From CAYUNW01 sp964446235 (GTDB taxonomy: Bacteria > Patescibacteriota > Microgenomatia > 2-02-FULL-39-11): 45,828 bases of DNA. The notes under the pieces were generated by a model, which did no database searches, was not told the DNA's origin, and was given only the letters and a program-made list of their open reading frames with translations. How positions within the stretch are numbered: position 1 is the stretch's first letter; each line of letters begins with the position of its first letter. A program made the position numbers and the translations under genes. Below, one piece after another: positions 8,078 through 16,632 of the stretch. The stretch lies in contig CAYUNW010000007.1 of NCBI GenBank assembly GCA_964446235.1, positions 1-45,828 on the forward strand, written 5' to 3'.

Positions 8078-9265
8078 CTAATTATTATTTATATAACCCT
8101 TATCCTTGATAAATTTTGCAATTTCTGACGCGACTAGATGATTTCCTTGATTATTGTAATGAGGGTCATAATAAAGAAATAGCACCTCACCTTTGTCTTG
8201 TCTTTCTTTGAACATCGGATATAAATCTAGATATTCAATATTATTTTGACTAAAAAATTCTATCAACCTTTTTTGTAAAAAATTTGGATTATCTTTTGGA
8301 GGCATATATGTATCCCCGTATTTTATAGCTGCCTGAATAGAAAATTGAATATCAGCCGGCAATAATACAAACAAAAGTTTAAAATTTTGTTCTGTAGCAA
8401 TCTTTTTCATGGCATTAATTACCATATGAGTTTTTACTTCTTCGGGATAAAAATGATGGATACATTCAGAATCAAGAGTACAATGAAGTCGTTGTTCTGA
8501 CTTTGGCTTCATTGTTTCCCTGCTTGTTTGCAAATGAATTCTTTTTTGAAGGATATCAATTAACAATAAATATAGATGCGACTCGCGAAGAATTGGATAT
8601 CGATATTTGAATTCTATACTTGCCCGTCTCCTGATTTTTCCGTCGACAACGTTGCAACAAGAATCTATCTTCTCCGGTAATCCTTCTGTGTCTGTCTTAG
8701 TCCAAACGGTTTCACTCAAGTCAGATATTTCATTTAAAACAAAAAGCCCGACTACCACCAAATCAGGAGCTAATTTTACCCCTTGGGTTTTAAGGTATAA
8801 ATAATAACTGTCCGGACTATATCCGCTTATATATCCGGCGTTTATTACTTCCGCATTTTTATATTTATACTCTCTTAAAATCTCCTCTGTAAGAAATGGA
8901 TAAGTATGAGCATCATCTACTCCATGACCAAAAGTCTGTGAATCGCCCAAGATTAAAATTCTATATGTACCTGTCGGTTTATCCAGTGCAAACTCCTTCC
9001 CCCGATAACCATTTTTATTTATTTTTGCAGTCACATCATAGCTTTCTGGTATATATCCTCTCATTCTACAAGTATGATTGGCTGACAAACTTATAGGTAA
9101 AATATTACTTGCAGAAAAACAGTCAACAGAAAATTTATTAGCATCTGAAAATGTCATTTGCGGGGATTTTTTGCGGACTATTACTTCACCAATCACTAAG
9201 AAAAATATTACAGCAAAGATAAAAATAATTATCCTAAAAAATATACTGCTTATAAATTTTTTCAT
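8078..9265 (-). CDS. Membrane-anchored SGNH/GDSL hydrolase-like protein
   Basis: 395 residues. An N-terminal membrane anchor (about 8-28) places the rest outside the cytoplasm. The SGNH hydrolase blocks are visible: ILILGDSQTFGHG with nucleophile Ser109, VINAGYISGYSPDSYYLY, VVGLFVLNEISD, and the C-terminal YYDPHYNNQGNHLV with Asp367 and His369 as the Asp-x-x-His-like pair. Family members hydrolyse or transfer acyl esters, often O-acetyl groups of surface glycans. Given the neighbours, de-acylation or acylation of the exported polysaccharide is the likely job. The arrangement resembles AlgX/AlgJ-like and OAT C-terminal SGNH domains, but here it is a stand-alone protein. It sits 8 bp upstream of the 6165-8069 gene in the same operon. 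No repeat insertion is seen in this gene. Confidence 0.82.
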   Translation of the reverse strand: MKKFISSIFFRIIIFIFAVIFFLVIGEVIVRKKSPQMTFSDANKFSVDCFSASNILPISLSANHTCRMRGYIPESYDVTAKINKNGYRGKEFALDKPTGTYRILILGDSQTFGHGVDDAHTYPFLTEEILREYKYKNAEVINAGYISGYSPDSYYLYLKTQGVKLAPDLVVVGLFVLNEISDLSETVWTKTDTEGLPEKIDSCCNVVDGKIRRRASIEFKYRYPILRESHLYLLLIDILQKRIHLQTSRETMKPKSEQRLHCTLDSECIHHFYPEEVKTHMVINAMKKIATEQNFKLLFVLLPADIQFSIQAAIKYGDTYMPPKDNPNFLQKRLIEFFSQNNIEYLDLYPMFKERQDKGEVLFLYYDPHYNNQGNHLVASEIAKFIKDKGYINNN

Positions 9266-9292
9266 AATAAAATAAATTTTATACTACTCACT

Positions 9293-10942
9293 TCAATATA
9301 TCGTCTTGTAAACCGTGACATAACCATCATTGAAAACCGGTTTCATAAGACTCTGATAATCTATAGGTAATTTACCGACATTCCAAAATATATAAGAAAT
9401 CCGGTTCTCTTCAAGAAATTTTTCTGCTTCCTCACTGTTCATCTTACCCATCATAAATTTATCATTTACCGGCCACTTTTCCCAGAATTTTAAAGTACTC
9501 CACTCGTGACCCAAATATAAACGATTACTGGTAAACGCCGGAAGATATGTAGCAGAGTTAAATATCGCAATAATATGAGAATACTCCTGTGTGAAATTTC
9601 GCAAATAATTCATGGCATTCATCTCAAATTTCGGGATGAATTCCGCGGAACTGATAAAATAATCTTCCATCTTTGGAGCCCAATAATAATCCAAAGACAA
9701 ATAAGTGTTTGAAATGATTATCACCACCAACATAGCAGCAACAACTGCTTTGAAAATCCTGTTTTTTACTATCAAATATTTGATACCTATTCCAGCCAAT
9801 ATCCCCCAAAACACATATGGGGCACTGTATACAAGCCTGTGTTTGCTGATAGGTATCAACCCACCAATCGCACCAAAATATACAAAATGCGGCAGTATTG
9901 CCATAAATGGAACTATAAAAATTTGCCAATTTCTTTTTTTCTTTAAAAATATATAAATTGCTGGTAATCCTAAAGGCAATGAAATAGAATGAGACAAAAC
10001 AAAAGCATAATAAATATTTGGATAAATCTCCTTAAGGTAAGTTTTGTATTCCAAATCCAGAGCGGTTACACCCCCTGTGGTTTTCCAGTCTACCAAACGC
10101 AGATATGTAGTAATAAATACCGCCAGTGATATCAAAAATATAACCACTATAGTGAATAGCTTATTTTTGCTTATCGATAGTTTTTTTTGTTTTAAAAAAT
10201 TTATAAGAGTGAATAAAATGATCCATAAAAGTAAAATCAGGAAAAAAAATAGGGGTACTGAAAAAAATATAATTCCTAACACACTAAGTACTCCAATTAC
10301 GACTGCATATTTAAGTTTGTTTTCTCTTAAAAACTTAATTAAAAAATATAGACATCCTACCAAACAGGATATCGCGAAAAAATGATGTGGTACGTGATAA
10401 AGCCTTTCATAGATCTCCATACTGCTCCACCAGACACTTCCCAGAATATATTTTTGTCCCAATATAGACACTTCCCACTTGGGAAACGGACCGGTAAAGT
10501 AAATCAGATACAAAACAAAATATTTATATAAACCTTTGAAAAAAACTGACACCAGAAGATAGGTGAAAATATAGAAAAGGATTAGTGAAAAGATGATTGC
10601 AGAGTGATACATAAAGATATTTGATAAATCCAGAATCCTTCCCAGATGCCCCAAAAGAAGATAGAAAATATGGGATGTATCCACCTGATCCTTTTCTAAA
10701 GTATATTGCTGGGTGACTTGCCAGGATCCATCTCTACCCTGGCCGATTATCATCAGATAGTAATAGTAATCCGCAAAAATCTTGTGGGATACAGTATAAA
10801 ATGTACCTTCAGGACGTATCTGAATTTTATGCCTATACGGAAGAAACACAATGGTAAAAATAAAAAAGATGATGAAAAGCTGAAGAAATAAATTTAATTC
10901 AATATTTCTTAACCTGTTTTTCATAAAGGGCTGATTGGGCAT
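9293..10942 (-). CDS. Polytopic membrane protein, PHH-family GT-C-like glycosyltransferase candidate
   Basis: 549 residues and probably the least altered member of the PHH family here, without an obvious repeat insertion. Asp58 in KIFADYYYYLMIIGQGRDG follows the first membrane segment; RLYHVPHHFF has PHH at 185-187; the C-terminal domain contains ATYLPAFTSNRLYLGHEW, GKMNSEEAEKFLEENRISYIFW and ends VTVYKTIY. These features match the 43422 protein closely along its length. Likely an integral membrane sugar transferase acting on the outer face with a polyprenyl-linked donor (inferred from GT-C-like architecture). ATG at 10942 gives MPNQPFMKNRLRN; ATG at 10924 (MKNRLRN) is equally possible, since neither has a clear ribosome site. 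Confidence 0.75.
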   Translation of the reverse strand: MPNQPFMKNRLRNIELNLFLQLFIIFFIFTIVFLPYRHKIQIRPEGTFYTVSHKIFADYYYYLMIIGQGRDGSWQVTQQYTLEKDQVDTSHIFYLLLGHLGRILDLSNIFMYHSAIIFSLILFYIFTYLLVSVFFKGLYKYFVLYLIYFTGPFPKWEVSILGQKYILGSVWWSSMEIYERLYHVPHHFFAISCLVGCLYFLIKFLRENKLKYAVVIGVLSVLGIIFFSVPLFFFLILLLWIILFTLINFLKQKKLSISKNKLFTIVVIFLISLAVFITTYLRLVDWKTTGGVTALDLEYKTYLKEIYPNIYYAFVLSHSISLPLGLPAIYIFLKKKRNWQIFIVPFMAILPHFVYFGAIGGLIPISKHRLVYSAPYVFWGILAGIGIKYLIVKNRIFKAVVAAMLVVIIISNTYLSLDYYWAPKMEDYFISSAEFIPKFEMNAMNYLRNFTQEYSHIIAIFNSATYLPAFTSNRLYLGHEWSTLKFWEKWPVNDKFMMGKMNSEEAEKFLEENRISYIFWNVGKLPIDYQSLMKPVFNDGYVTVYKTIY

Positions 10943-10983
10943 TTACCATGTTTTCAAGATTATATAAAAAAGCAAGTTTATGT

Positions 10984-11358
10984 CTATCCCCACTTCCCGA
11001 TGATAAATATGCCGATCATGATTATCGCCACTCCGATTATCCTGGCTGGTCTGATAGTCTCCCCCAGTAGAAAGTAAGACACCAGAAATACAAAGAAGTA
11101 CTGCAATGCCCCAAAAGGATAAAGAAACGACAGATCAAGCCTTGAAAGCAGTACCAGCCAGAAAAAAGTGCCGACTACATAAAGTGACAAACCTGTTATC
11201 ACAAATATATTGGTAACCATTTTCAAGGCAAGCGGTAGCAAAGCGGATAAAGACAAATCGGAAATATTGCCGATATTGTTCATGCCGGTTTTTAAGAAAG
11301 TCTGTGCTGTTACTGAGATCAGAACGGTCAATAAAATCAAAAGATAATTCTTCAACAT
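10984..11358 (-). CDS. EamA/SMR-like four-helix transporter subunit, possible lipid-linked sugar flippase
   Basis: 124 residues with four membrane helices, the size of one SMR/EamA unit of the drug/metabolite transporter superfamily. LSRLDLSFLYPFGALQYFFVFLVSYFLLGE (about 75-105) and the closing helix ARIIGVAIIMIGIFIIG are typical. The LSRLDLSFLYPF stretch resembles ArnE/ArnF, the subunits proposed to flip undecaprenyl-phosphate-aminoarabinose. Because it lies between two large membrane glycosyltransferase candidates on the same strand, flipping of a polyprenyl-phosphate sugar is more likely than drug efflux. It would work as a dimer or with another subunit; no partner is adjacent. Confidence 0.75.
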   Translation of the reverse strand: MLKNYLLILLTVLISVTAQTFLKTGMNNIGNISDLSLSALLPLALKMVTNIFVITGLSLYVVGTFFWLVLLSRLDLSFLYPFGALQYFFVFLVSYFLLGETIRPARIIGVAIIMIGIFIIGKWG

Positions 11359-11422
11359 ATTGTTATTTTAATACAACTTAAGATATTTACTTAATAGCAA
11401 ATTCCTATACAGTTTTATTTTC

Positions 11423-13186
11423 CTAGACTTTGATCCTTATCGTCAGTTCACCTTCTTGAAAAACTCTGATAGTATGCTTGCCTTCCAAAAGGTACAACGG
11501 ACTGCTTAAGACCGTCTTTCCATCCAGATTGACTATCCGGGGTAGTTGCTCAGAAGTCAGTTCCACCCCGTTAAAAACAAAAGTATAACTGCCGGCAGCA
11601 ATAAGATCGACAGTTTTTTCCTCACCTTCCATAAATTGCATGGAACTACCTGATACATATAGATATGAACCTACCTGGGGCGGAAGTGAAACATAGTAAT
11701 CCCTGACGGTTTTTTGATGCAAGAGAGGCAAAACACCGATTCTATCGGGTGTTTGTGAATAGATGTACTTAACCTTTCTCTCCCTTAAAGTTTTTTCCAA
11801 ATCAGGATAATTGAAAGTCAAAACCTCATCATATTGTCCGTACGGTATGCAGCAAAAATAGTATCCCTCACGGGTAAAAAGGGTTTCACCGGTAAGGTCA
11901 AACACATATTCACCTTTTTCAAACATGGCAAATAGCTTCTCATAGTGCCCGCGGAAAAATCCCGGCCAGGATATTTTTGTTTCATACATCGCCCTTCCGG
12001 CAGAAAATATATAGTAAACACAAAATCCGACCACCAGAAGACTGACTATCCTAAACCTTAAAACACTGGATATTCTCACTATCATATCGGCTGCCAGAAA
12101 GGCCACTAGTGGAGACAAAGTCATCAGATACTGGCCGTGTTTGAGAGGCAACCAATATATATATGCCCAAATATTGAGTATAAAAATCATCCCGATAAGA
12201 AGGCACAAAAGTCTTTCATTTTTGTTTTTCCTCCAAAAAGAAAGAACCAGGAAAATCGGTGTCCAGACTATTGCAGATATCCAAACCAACCGATTTTCCA
12301 ACCAGACAATACTGGCTCCGGGCACCCCATAATAGATATCGTTTGGATAGAAGAAAAATTTCCAGGGTATAGGGAATTTCTGACCCAACGCTCTGGTAGC
12401 ATCAGCCGATACCTGAAAAGTAAGATATATAGCTTTGGAAAAGTCCCCGCTTGAAGCTAATACCCAAAGGAAATAGAACGCAGGCAAGATACTCCCAAGG
12501 ATAAACAATACGGTCCGTTTGGTAAATGCAACACTCGCAACCCGCTTCAAGGTCACTCTGGCATGCAGTTTGGAATTGATAATATCTGCCAAAACCAGAA
12601 AAAATACGACAGACAGGAAATAAAATATGATTTTTGGTACGCTGAATAGACCCATGGTAAAAACCAAACCGGACAGGAAAAAAAAGTATTTTCTGCCGCT
12701 CTTTATCCCTTTGGATATTAGCCATAGCCCGCTTAAACTTAGAAGCATCGCCAACCCATCAGGTCTGATTTCTATCCATTTATCACTTGGTATAGGCAAT
12801 GCCAGAAAAATTAGCATAGCCAAAACAGCCGTTCTGGTATTTGCCAAACCTTTGGTCAAGATAAAAAGTACTGCACCGGAAAGAATATAGATGAAAGCCG
12901 AAAACCCTCTGGCAAGTAGCAGTAGATCGACACCGGATTTAACTTTAAAAAGAAACGAGAGAATTTTCGAATAAAACGGCGGGAAGAAATAGAAAAACTC
13001 CGTATAAGGCTTTAAGCCCAAATGGAAATTATGCGCCCAACGAAGGTGGGCAAACTCGTCAATGTCAAAATACCTCACCTGTGAAAACTGAAATATAAGG
13101 TAACCTAGATAGACGCATAAAATAAAAATCCCGAAATAGAAGATAACCTCGATGAGTTTGGTGAATTTATTTAAGTATTTTTTCAT
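11423..13186 (-). CDS. ArnT/GT39-like membrane glycosyltransferase with C-terminal beta domain
   Basis: 587 residues. After the first membrane segment comes VRYFDIDEFAHLRWAHNFHLG, with the Asp/Glu pair and His in the first outer loop expected of GT-C enzymes, then FFPPFYSKILSFL. KWIEIRPDGLAMLLSLSGLWL marks a later loop/helix, as in polyprenyl-phosphate-sugar transferases. The last 80 residues (GEEKTVDLIAAGSYTFVFNG ... GKHTIRVFQEGELTIRIKV) are a soluble beta-sandwich-like outer domain, perhaps for acceptor binding. It is distinct from the PHH family (no PHH motif). It lies between the DegT/GNAT pair and the EamA gene in one minus-strand run. The donor and acceptor cannot be told from sequence. 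Confidence 0.75.
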   Translation of the reverse strand: MKKYLNKFTKLIEVIFYFGIFILCVYLGYLIFQFSQVRYFDIDEFAHLRWAHNFHLGLKPYTEFFYFFPPFYSKILSFLFKVKSGVDLLLLARGFSAFIYILSGAVLFILTKGLANTRTAVLAMLIFLALPIPSDKWIEIRPDGLAMLLSLSGLWLISKGIKSGRKYFFFLSGLVFTMGLFSVPKIIFYFLSVVFFLVLADIINSKLHARVTLKRVASVAFTKRTVLFILGSILPAFYFLWVLASSGDFSKAIYLTFQVSADATRALGQKFPIPWKFFFYPNDIYYGVPGASIVWLENRLVWISAIVWTPIFLVLSFWRKNKNERLLCLLIGMIFILNIWAYIYWLPLKHGQYLMTLSPLVAFLAADMIVRISSVLRFRIVSLLVVGFCVYYIFSAGRAMYETKISWPGFFRGHYEKLFAMFEKGEYVFDLTGETLFTREGYYFCCIPYGQYDEVLTFNYPDLEKTLRERKVKYIYSQTPDRIGVLPLLHQKTVRDYYVSLPPQVGSYLYVSGSSMQFMEGEEKTVDLIAAGSYTFVFNGVELTSEQLPRIVNLDGKTVLSSPLYLLEGKHTIRVFQEGELTIRIKV

Positions 13187-13235
13187 TTATACTGTTTTTT
13201 GTTTATTGCTTACTGTTTACTGTTTTATGTTTAAT
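13187..13235. repeat. Heptamer array at the 3' end of the GNAT gene
   Basis: Units such as TTACTGT, TTATTGC, TTACTGT, TTACTGT. They overlap the GNAT stop codon and encode its last residues KTVNSKQ. Confidence 0.75.
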
Positions 13236-13799
13236 TTTAAAAATATAGTAATTCATCTTCTCCCCCATATAGGGGAAACTCTTCTCAAACCTACAGCCGA
13301 TTTTGAGATAAAACTTATTGGCGGGCAATCTGTCATAGACACTGATCCGGAAAAATTCAGCACCTTTTCCGGTCAGGTATTCGGTGGCTTCTTTGAATAA
13401 TTTCCTGCCCAATCCCTTCTTTTGCGCCTCTTTGACTACTACTATAGTAGTTAATTCTGGGATATCGTCCTTGAAACCGGGATAAGCAAAAGTACGAAAG
13501 GTTTTCACCAATTTTACCGGTTGAGTAATAAATATTTTCGATAATGTGAAAATAAACCGCAGATAATCTTTCTTTAAGACACTTTTAAACAACCCTCCCG
13601 GCCTAGTAGTCACGCTTACAAAACCCTGAATTTGTTCATTATCCATTTCGACTAGAGTATATAACTCCGGGATATCAAGTGTCGCCTGGTAGAAAAGCTT
13701 GAGAAAGTCTATCCCCAATTCGGACAAAAATCCGGGCAGATACTCTTTATGAATTTTGGCAATTGCCGGAATATCTTCTTTTTGTAATTTACGGATCAT
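13203..13799 (-). CDS. GNAT-family N-acetyltransferase, coupled to the DegT aminotransferase
   Basis: 198 residues of the GNAT fold, acetyl-CoA dependent and cytoplasmic. VVVKEAQKKGLGRKLFKEATEYL (about 137-158) carries the acetyl-CoA-binding QxxGxG loop, and SVYDRLPANKFYLKIGCRF is the usual C-terminal strand-helix. The start ATG overlaps the aminotransferase stop by 4 bp (ATGA), so translation is probably coupled. An aminotransferase followed by a GNAT is the usual way to make an N-acetylated amino sugar nucleotide for surface glycans. The last residues KTVNSKQ and the stop codon come from a heptamer array, so the original C-terminus seems replaced. Substrate unknown. Confidence 0.85.
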   Translation of the reverse strand: MIRKLQKEDIPAIAKIHKEYLPGFLSELGIDFLKLFYQATLDIPELYTLVEMDNEQIQGFVSVTTRPGGLFKSVLKKDYLRFIFTLSKIFITQPVKLVKTFRTFAYPGFKDDIPELTTIVVVKEAQKKGLGRKLFKEATEYLTGKGAEFFRISVYDRLPANKFYLKIGCRFEKSFPYMGEKMNYYIFKIKHKTVNSKQ

Positions 13800-15037
13800 G
13801 AACTTTTATGAAAAAAAGCTTTAATTTTTTGACAAATGTAAACTACTTCTTCCTTTTGCAGCTCCGGATATATCGGCAGACTCAGAAGTCCCCGGCTCAT
13901 CTCCTCACTTACAGGAAAATCCCCTCTTTTGTAACCCAGATATTTCATGGATGGCTGGAAATGTATCGGTGACGGATAATGGATAGCTGTCCCGATACCA
14001 TATTTTTCCAGATAAGACTTCAATTCATCTCTTCTATCCGTCCTGACAACAAAAAGATGATATATATGTTTAGCGTATGAAGCCTCAATAGGAAGTTGTA
14101 GGTTATAGGTTTTAGATTGTAGGTTCTTTGAATAATTTTTGAATTTTGAATTGTATTTTTGAGTTTTGAGTTTTGAGTTTTGAATTAAATCTAGATAGAT
14201 ATTTGCTAAGTTGCGACGTTGATTGTTCCATTGGTCCAGAAACTTCAGCTTCACAAGAAGTATCGCCGCCTGCAGTTCATCAAGCCTGGAATTTCTGCCC
14301 AGTATCACGCTTTCATACCGTTTTTCCTCTCCATACATCCGCAATAATTTCAACTGATGGTAAATTTCTTCACTATCCGTCACCACCATCCCTCCATCCC
14401 CAAACGCACCCAAATTTTTGGTGGGGTAAAAAGAAAAACAACCCACATCTCCAATGCTGCCAACTTTCTTGTAGAAAGTTGTCGGTTTTTTATCTATCTT
14501 GTTATTATTCTGATAGCTGATAACTGATTGCTGAACACTCACTTTTGCTCCATGTGCCTGTGCACAATCTTCTATCACTTTCAACTTATACTTTTTGGCT
14601 ACTCGCATAATTTTGTCCATATCACATGCCTGTCCGTACAGATGCACCGGTAAAATCGCTTTGGTTTTTCTGGTCAAAACAGCTTCAAGCTTATCCGCAT
14701 CTATCGTATAAGTATCCATATCTACATCTACCAGTCTTGGCACGATACCAATCTGTGTCAGGGCAAAGACTGAAGGATATGCATCAGCCGGCACTACCAC
14801 TTCATCACCCTCCCTGATACCTGCAGCCAACAAACCCAAAGATATGGCATCGGTACCACTGGCTACCCCGACCGCATATTTGACCCCTATAAATTTTGCA
14901 AAAACATTCTCAAATTCCTCCACCTTCGGTCCCAAGATATACCAGCCGCTGTCAACAACTTCGTTGATCGCTTTTTTAAGCTCTTTTCCAATTTGTTTAT
15001 TCTGTCTTTTGATATCAAAAACGGGGATTTTTATCAT
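13796..15037 (-). CDS. DegT/DnrJ/EryC1/StrS-family sugar aminotransferase with array-derived insertions
   Basis: PLP-dependent aminotransferase acting on nucleotide keto-sugars. Visible motifs: VASGTDAISLGLLAAG, VVPADAYPSVFALTQIG, VHLYGQACDMD, VIEDCAQAHGA and CFSFYPTKNLGAFGDGG with Lys207 as Schiff-base lysine; GRNSRLDELQAAIL and YGIGTAIHYPSPIHFQP near the C-terminus complete the family pattern. At 413 residues it is longer than the usual 360-380 because two heptamer arrays are in frame: residues about 166-191 (QQSVISYQNNNKIDKK) and about 286-315 (NSKLKTQKYNSKFKN). The active-site motifs are untouched, so it is probably functional. It is first of the minus-strand run and overlaps the GNAT gene by 4 bp. 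ATG at 15037 gives the usual MIKIPVFDIKRQ start. Confidence 0.92.
   Translation of the reverse strand: MIKIPVFDIKRQNKQIGKELKKAINEVVDSGWYILGPKVEEFENVFAKFIGVKYAVGVASGTDAISLGLLAAGIREGDEVVVPADAYPSVFALTQIGIVPRLVDVDMDTYTIDADKLEAVLTRKTKAILPVHLYGQACDMDKIMRVAKKYKLKVIEDCAQAHGAKVSVQQSVISYQNNNKIDKKPTTFYKKVGSIGDVGCFSFYPTKNLGAFGDGGMVVTDSEEIYHQLKLLRMYGEEKRYESVILGRNSRLDELQAAILLVKLKFLDQWNNQRRNLANIYLDLIQNSKLKTQKYNSKFKNYSKNLQSKTYNLQLPIEASYAKHIYHLFVVRTDRRDELKSYLEKYGIGTAIHYPSPIHFQPSMKYLGYKRGDFPVSEEMSRGLLSLPIYPELQKEEVVYICQKIKAFFHKSS
14090..14187. repeat. Heptamer array (TTTTGAG/TTTTGAA, plus GTAGGTTATAGGTTTTAG) inside the DegT gene
   Basis: Clear TTTTGAG x3 run and related units, read on the minus strand as a Lys/Asn/Ser/Gln-rich insert at residues about 286-315. 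Confidence 0.8.
14510..14540. repeat. Heptamer array (CTGATAG CTGATAA CTGATTG CTGAACA) inside the DegT gene
   Basis: Four consecutive 7-bp units, translated on the minus strand as SVQQSVISYQ in a region where normal family members go directly from AHGA to the VGSIGD strand. Confidence 0.8.
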
Positions 15038-15242
15038 GAGTGTAAAATAACAGAAAAGTACATTTCAGACAACAGTCAACAGTCAACAGATAACAGAATT
15101 TAGTAAATTCAAATGACAAATCCCAATGACAAATGAAGAATCAAATCCAAATGTTAAATTTCAAATGATAAAAAAGTTTTGGATTTTGGATTTTATTTGA
15201 TATTTGAACTTTGGATTTTGGATTTAAACTGATAGTTGGGTT
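15038..15242. repeat. Intergenic heptamer-rich region between divergent genes
   Basis: Contains CAACAGTCAACAGTCAACAG (about 15069-15088), then AAATGACAAATCCCAATGACAAATG-type units, then the complementary-looking TTTTGGATTTTGGATTTTATT units to about 15232. No gene is seen. The last units run into the promoter of the next + strand gene. Confidence 0.8.
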
Positions 15243-15269
15243 TTGTCATTTGGATTTTTATTTTATAAT
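15243..15269 (+). promoter_or_regulatory. Promoter for the 15280 gene
   Basis: TTGTCA at 15243-15248, 15-bp spacer, perfect TATAAT at 15264-15269. The ATG follows 10 bp later, giving a leader of only a few bases. The -35 hexamer is itself part of a heptamer unit (TTTGTCATTTGGATTT). Confidence 0.55.
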
Positions 15270-15279
15270 TCCCTTATCC

Positions 15280-16632
15280 ATGAAACTAAGAATATCCAAA
15301 AAGAAAACAGTTATTTGGCTTACCGTTATCCTCTTTCTTGTCTCAGCTCTCATCCGCTGGCGTTACTACGCGCATGCTCCGGGAGTGTTTGTTTCCGAAG
15401 ATACCTACTCTTACTATCTGGCCGGGGAGAAAATGATCAAGGACAAAACATTTGTCCATGATTTCCGCCCGCCAGTCTATCCTTTCTTCCTTCATGCGTC
15501 AATGGTACTTACCGGACATGCCGGTACACCCATACTTTCCGCTGATTTTTTCCGGGGAGCAAATTTGGTGGTATTTGTACAATTTGTCTTAAGTACAATT
15601 TCCGTTGTACTGCTTTTCTTCACTTTGAGAAATATCGGTTTCCGTCTCATATACTCGTTTTTGTTTTCTCTTTTTGTTTCTTTAAATCCGCTGATTTATT
15701 CCTGGGACAGATTATTACTGACCGAATCTTTATCAACAACCTTATTGATTATTTATCTTTTTTTCATCGTTAAAACCATCAGAAAACCGTACGTTTTGAA
15801 CTTTTTGCTGCTACTTTTTCTTTCGATTATCCTGGTGATGACCAGGCCGATATTTCTCCTTTTGCCGTTGACAGTTCTTATACCTATCTCTTTCCTCTGT
15901 AAGAGAAAAACTGTGGCTTTTTCCATCATCGTTTTGCTGGTTTTTTACTTTTCCTTTCTCCACTTATACCAATCGGAAAACCTGCATAGAAACCATTATT
16001 ACGGTGTCTCTACCGCCAGTCCTTTGGTATTATTCGGTAAAATCCTGGATTTTGAATTACCGATAGAACAGGCGCAAGACGTACCTTTTTATTACCAGGC
16101 AGTGACGGATTTTCGGAAAACCGGCCTTGATCAAAACCCTTTCCGCTTTTTGGAGTATTTCCAGATGATCCCCTTTGGCCGGACCAAGGAAGAAATCGAT
16201 AATTTACTGCTTTTCAATAAAAAAGTACTGTCAGCAAATTTCGGCCAATATTTAATCAAGTCTTCTTCCCAAATTCCCTATGCTTTAGGAGAAACCAGCG
16301 AAAAAACAGTGCTTCTGCCCCATGGCAATTCAATTGAAGGTAATCTTTTCAACATATTGTTTGGAATTTACAAAAAATTTCAGATTGTTTTTTTGGCGGT
16401 TTTTGTGTTTGTTCCTGTATCGCTTCTAATTTTTCTGAAAAAACCCGGCAGGATAAACACGTTTGTCACGCTTTGCGGATTGGTATCGCTTTACCAGATT
16501 GTTTTTGCGGTATTTTTCGGTTACGCGGAATTTGCTAGACTTTTAATTCCAGCTCAACCAGTCATGTATCTATTTGTTTTTTACTGGTTGGCTTTTTTGC
16601 TAAAAAGTCTAGTTAAAAAATTGGCAAAATAG
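15280..16632 (+). CDS. ArnT/GT39-like integral membrane glycosyltransferase candidate
   Basis: 450 residues from the ATG at 15280. An in-frame earlier start at 15211 would only add array-derived residues and lies upstream of the TATAAT, so 15280 is preferred. After the first membrane helix comes GVFVSEDTYSYYLAGEKM with the outer-loop acidic residues of GT-C enzymes, then DFRPPVYPFFLHASMVL and WDRLLLTESLSTTLLIIYLFF, all usual landmarks of polyprenyl-phosphate-sugar transferases (PMT_2/ArnT type). VMTRPIFLLLPLTVLIP follows. Membrane segments fill most of the protein; a soluble outer stretch occupies about residues 220-340. Its 3' end overlaps the convergent 16581 gene by 52 bp. Donor sugar unknown. 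Confidence 0.75.
   Translation: MKLRISKKKTVIWLTVILFLVSALIRWRYYAHAPGVFVSEDTYSYYLAGEKMIKDKTFVHDFRPPVYPFFLHASMVLTGHAGTPILSADFFRGANLVVFVQFVLSTISVVLLFFTLRNIGFRLIYSFLFSLFVSLNPLIYSWDRLLLTESLSTTLLIIYLFFIVKTIRKPYVLNFLLLLFLSIILVMTRPIFLLLPLTVLIPISFLCKRKTVAFSIIVLLVFYFSFLHLYQSENLHRNHYYGVSTASPLVLFGKILDFELPIEQAQDVPFYYQAVTDFRKTGLDQNPFRFLEYFQMIPFGRTKEEIDNLLLFNKKVLSANFGQYLIKSSSQIPYALGETSEKTVLLPHGNSIEGNLFNILFGIYKKFQIVFLAVFVFVPVSLLIFLKKPGRINTFVTLCGLVSLYQIVFAVFFGYAEFARLLIPAQPVMYLFVFYWLAFLLKSLVKKLAK

Noticed and set aside
14090..14187. Heptamer arrays as CRISPR repeats
   Set aside because: The unit is only 7 bp with no spacers and no cas genes nearby.
15211..15279. Upstream in-frame extension of the 15280 gene
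   Set aside because: It would be encoded wholly by heptamer units and lies before the TATAAT box.
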